NCBI GenBank assembly: GCA_038254545.1
Contig: JBBSGB010000007.1
Location: 1 to 64,000, forward strand
Length of the DNA: 64,000 nucleotides
Direction of reading: 5' to 3'
Source of the DNA: CAHJXF01 sp038254545
GTDB taxonomy: Bacteria; Pseudomonadota; Gammaproteobacteria; Burkholderiales; Burkholderiaceae_D
Of the stretch, positions 62,627-64,000 are shown one piece after another (positions within the stretch are counted from its first letter, which is position 1; the number at the start of each line of letters is the position of its first letter). Below the pieces are notes generated by a model, which saw only the letters and a list, made by a program, of their open reading frames with translations, was not told where the DNA came from and searched no databases. Made by a program: the position numbers and the translations under genes.

Positions 62627-63174
62627 GCCGCACCTCGTTCGCTCTCGGCCGCCACCGTTGCAACGCGGCCCTCACCACGCGTTTCGAGCGTGACGTGCAG
62701 GTCCGGCGCGGGCAGCAGACTGCCGGCGTTGGAGGAAGCTCGTTCGGGCCATTCGACCAAGCGCAATGCCGCATCGGAGAAGTAGTCTCGAAACCCCGCG
62801 TCTTCCCATTCATGCGGATTTTCGAATCTATAAAAATCAAAGTGATAACAGTATAAGTTCACGCGTTGTCGAGTTGCTACGCCTTTCGGCATTTCGACCA
62901 CATAGGGCTCGACCAGCGTGTAGCTCGGACTCTTGATGCGATCGGTGACACCGAGGTGCTTGAGGAGCGCGCGAACCAGCGTGGTCTTGCCCGCGCCGAG
63001 GTCGCCCGAGAGATGAATCGTGAAGCCGGTGTCATCGGTAGTCGGCGCCGCGAGGATCTCGGCCACGAGCCTGCCGAGCGCAACGCCGAGCGCGTGGGTC
63101 GCGGCCTCGTCGGGCAGGACGCATCGCGTGCTTACGAGCGGGGCGGGCGACGGGGACGGTGGGCGCGAGGTCAT
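62548..63174 (-). CDS. tsaE: tRNA threonylcarbamoyladenosine biosynthesis ATPase TsaE
   Basis: 208 residues. Walker A SGDLGAGKTTLVRALL at about residue 57 and the conserved SPSYTLVEPY, YHFDFYRFENPHEW and LVEWPERA segments are TsaE. It drives the TsaB-TsaD-TsaE cycle that makes t6A in tRNAs. The C-terminal ~45 residues are longer than in E. coli TsaE (153) and overlap amiC. It diverges from queG with 14 bases between the starts. Confidence 0.93.
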   Translation of the reverse strand: MTSRPPSPSPAPLVSTRCVLPDEAATHALGVALGRLVAEILAAPTTDDTGFTIHLSGDLGAGKTTLVRALLKHLGVTDRIKSPSYTLVEPYVVEMPKGVATRQRVNLYCYHFDFYRFENPHEWEDAGFRDYFSDAALRLVEWPERASSNAGSLLPAPDLHVTLETRGEGRVATVAAESERGAAWLSRIELALASPPSSAAVDASSRPD

Positions 63175-63188
63175 ACAATCGTTGCGTG

Positions 63189-64000
63189 ATGATGAGCTCG
63201 AAGCCAGAGGACGTTCAGCAGGAATCGACGCACTGCGCGACGCACGACGCGATCGATGCCACGCAGGCGCACGCGCTTGCGCAATCGATCAAGCGATGGG
63301 GCCGCGAGCTCGGGTTCTTCGACGTCGCGATCTGCGATGCGCTGCCGCGCGACGACGTCGCGACCGAGGTCGCGCAGCGGACCGAGGAACGTTTGCGCGA
63401 CTGGCTGGCTCAGGGCTTTCACGGGACGATGGATTATATGGCTCGTCATGGCATGCGCCGCGCGCGCCCGAGCGAGCTGGTGCCCGGGACCGTGTCCGTG
63501 ATCACGGTGCGGATGGATTACTTGCCTCAGGCAAGTATCGACGCGGCGGAAGATGCCGGCATCGACGAGCCATCGGCGAACTGGGTCGATGCCTCGTGGA
63601 ATGTCCTTCACGATCGGCAGCGCGCTAACGTCTCGCGCTACGCGCATGGCCGCGACTATCACAAGGTCTTGCGCGCGCGGCTGCAGCGCCTGGCCGATCG
63701 CATCGCGGATGCCATCGGACCCTTCGGGCATCGCGTCTTCACCGATTCGGCGCCGGTGATGGAAGTCGAACTCGCACAGCGCGCGGGACTCGGCTGGCGC
63801 GGCAAGCACACGCTGCTGCTGTCGCGCACCGGCGGATCGATGTTCTTCCTTGGCGAATTGTTCGTCGATGTGCCGCTGCCCGCCGATGCCCCGACATCGG
63901 ACCATTGCGGGCGCTGCACGCGCTGCATAGCCATCTGCCCGACGCGCGCGATCGTCGCGCCGCACGTGCTCGATGCGCGCCGCTGCATCGCCTATCTCAC
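63189..64000 (+). CDS. queG: Epoxyqueuosine reductase QueG (3' end outside window)
   Basis: The 270 residues visible begin MMSSKPEDVQQ; an adjacent in-frame ATG at 63192 or GTG at 63186 is possible. The QueG features are SIKRWGRELGFFDVAI, the FTDSAPVMEVELAQRAGLGWRG segment with the active-site Asp, FFLGELFVD and the first [4Fe-4S] motif CGRCTRCIAICP. The enzyme reduces epoxyqueuosine to queuosine using cobalamin. The second cluster and C-terminus lie beyond the edge. The N-terminal ~30 residues are a polar extension. Confidence 0.93.
   Translation, partial: MMSSKPEDVQQESTHCATHDAIDATQAHALAQSIKRWGRELGFFDVAICDALPRDDVATEVAQRTEERLRDWLAQGFHGTMDYMARHGMRRARPSELVPGTVSVITVRMDYLPQASIDAAEDAGIDEPSANWVDASWNVLHDRQRANVSRYAHGRDYHKVLRARLQRLADRIADAIGPFGHRVFTDSAPVMEVELAQRAGLGWRGKHTLLLSRTGGSMFFLGELFVDVPLPADAPTSDHCGRCTRCIAICPTRAIVAPHVLDARRCIAYL

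Overview
The window is a high-GC chromosomal segment of a betaproteobacterium, most likely a member of the Burkholderiales. The evidence is gene content and order: pcnB-folK-(permease)-deoxynucleoside kinase-panB-panC, hda-perM-purM, yhdP-nitrilase-tldD opposite glnE, miaA/mutL/dedA, queE-queD and amiC-tsaE-queG. The genus cannot be fixed from the sequence. I see no rRNA, tRNA, CRISPR array, phage or insertion sequence.

Layout. 1-6.2 kb: a gamma-glutamylcyclotransferase cut by the left edge, tcdA, two tandem diguanylate cyclases and a GIN/DUF2807 periplasmic protein; the two cyclases sit in a ~2.1 kb tandem duplication that also copied fragments of both flanking genes. 6.4-11.6 kb: SIMPL-domain protein, a gutted pirin gene, srkA-like kinase, rarD-like permease, rhlE helicase with a hairpin leader, DUF427 protein. 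11.6-14.1 kb: egtD-egtB for ergothioneine. 14.3-18.8 kb: S9 peptidase and an ABC-2 exporter. 18.9-21.9 kb: a translationally coupled OpgC-SGNH-SGNH cassette, probably for O-acylation of an envelope glycan. 22-32.4 kb: yhdP-nit-tldD and the divergent glnE. 32.4-33.6 kb: an arsenic locus (arsR, arsI) whose arsC is broken. 33.8-38.4 kb: a two-repeat periplasmic protein, a DUF1800/DUF1501 pair and a BON lipoprotein. 38.4-48.3 kb: pantothenate, folate, RNA polyadenylation, replication-control and purine genes. 48.4-54.0 kb: a five-gene arsenosugar-type cluster (arsS, a TVP38-flavoprotein fusion, two glycosyltransferases, a flavoprotein). 54-54.8 kb: remnants of a LysE exporter and a Dyp peroxidase. 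54.8 kb to the end: miaA, mutL, dedA, queE, a frameshifted queD, a hydratase-like gene, amiC, tsaE and the start of queG.

Two themes run across the window. First, arsenic: organoarsenical lyase, regulator, a possible arsenite-type permease and the arsenosugar cluster are dispersed over 20 kb. Second, decay by short deletion: pirin, arsC, panB, a LysE exporter, a Dyp peroxidase and queD have each lost internal or terminal sequence, while several intact genes carry in-frame tandem repeats of 12 or 15 bp. Both suggest slippage or short-repeat recombination shaping this genome, although assembly error must be excluded for the one-base case.
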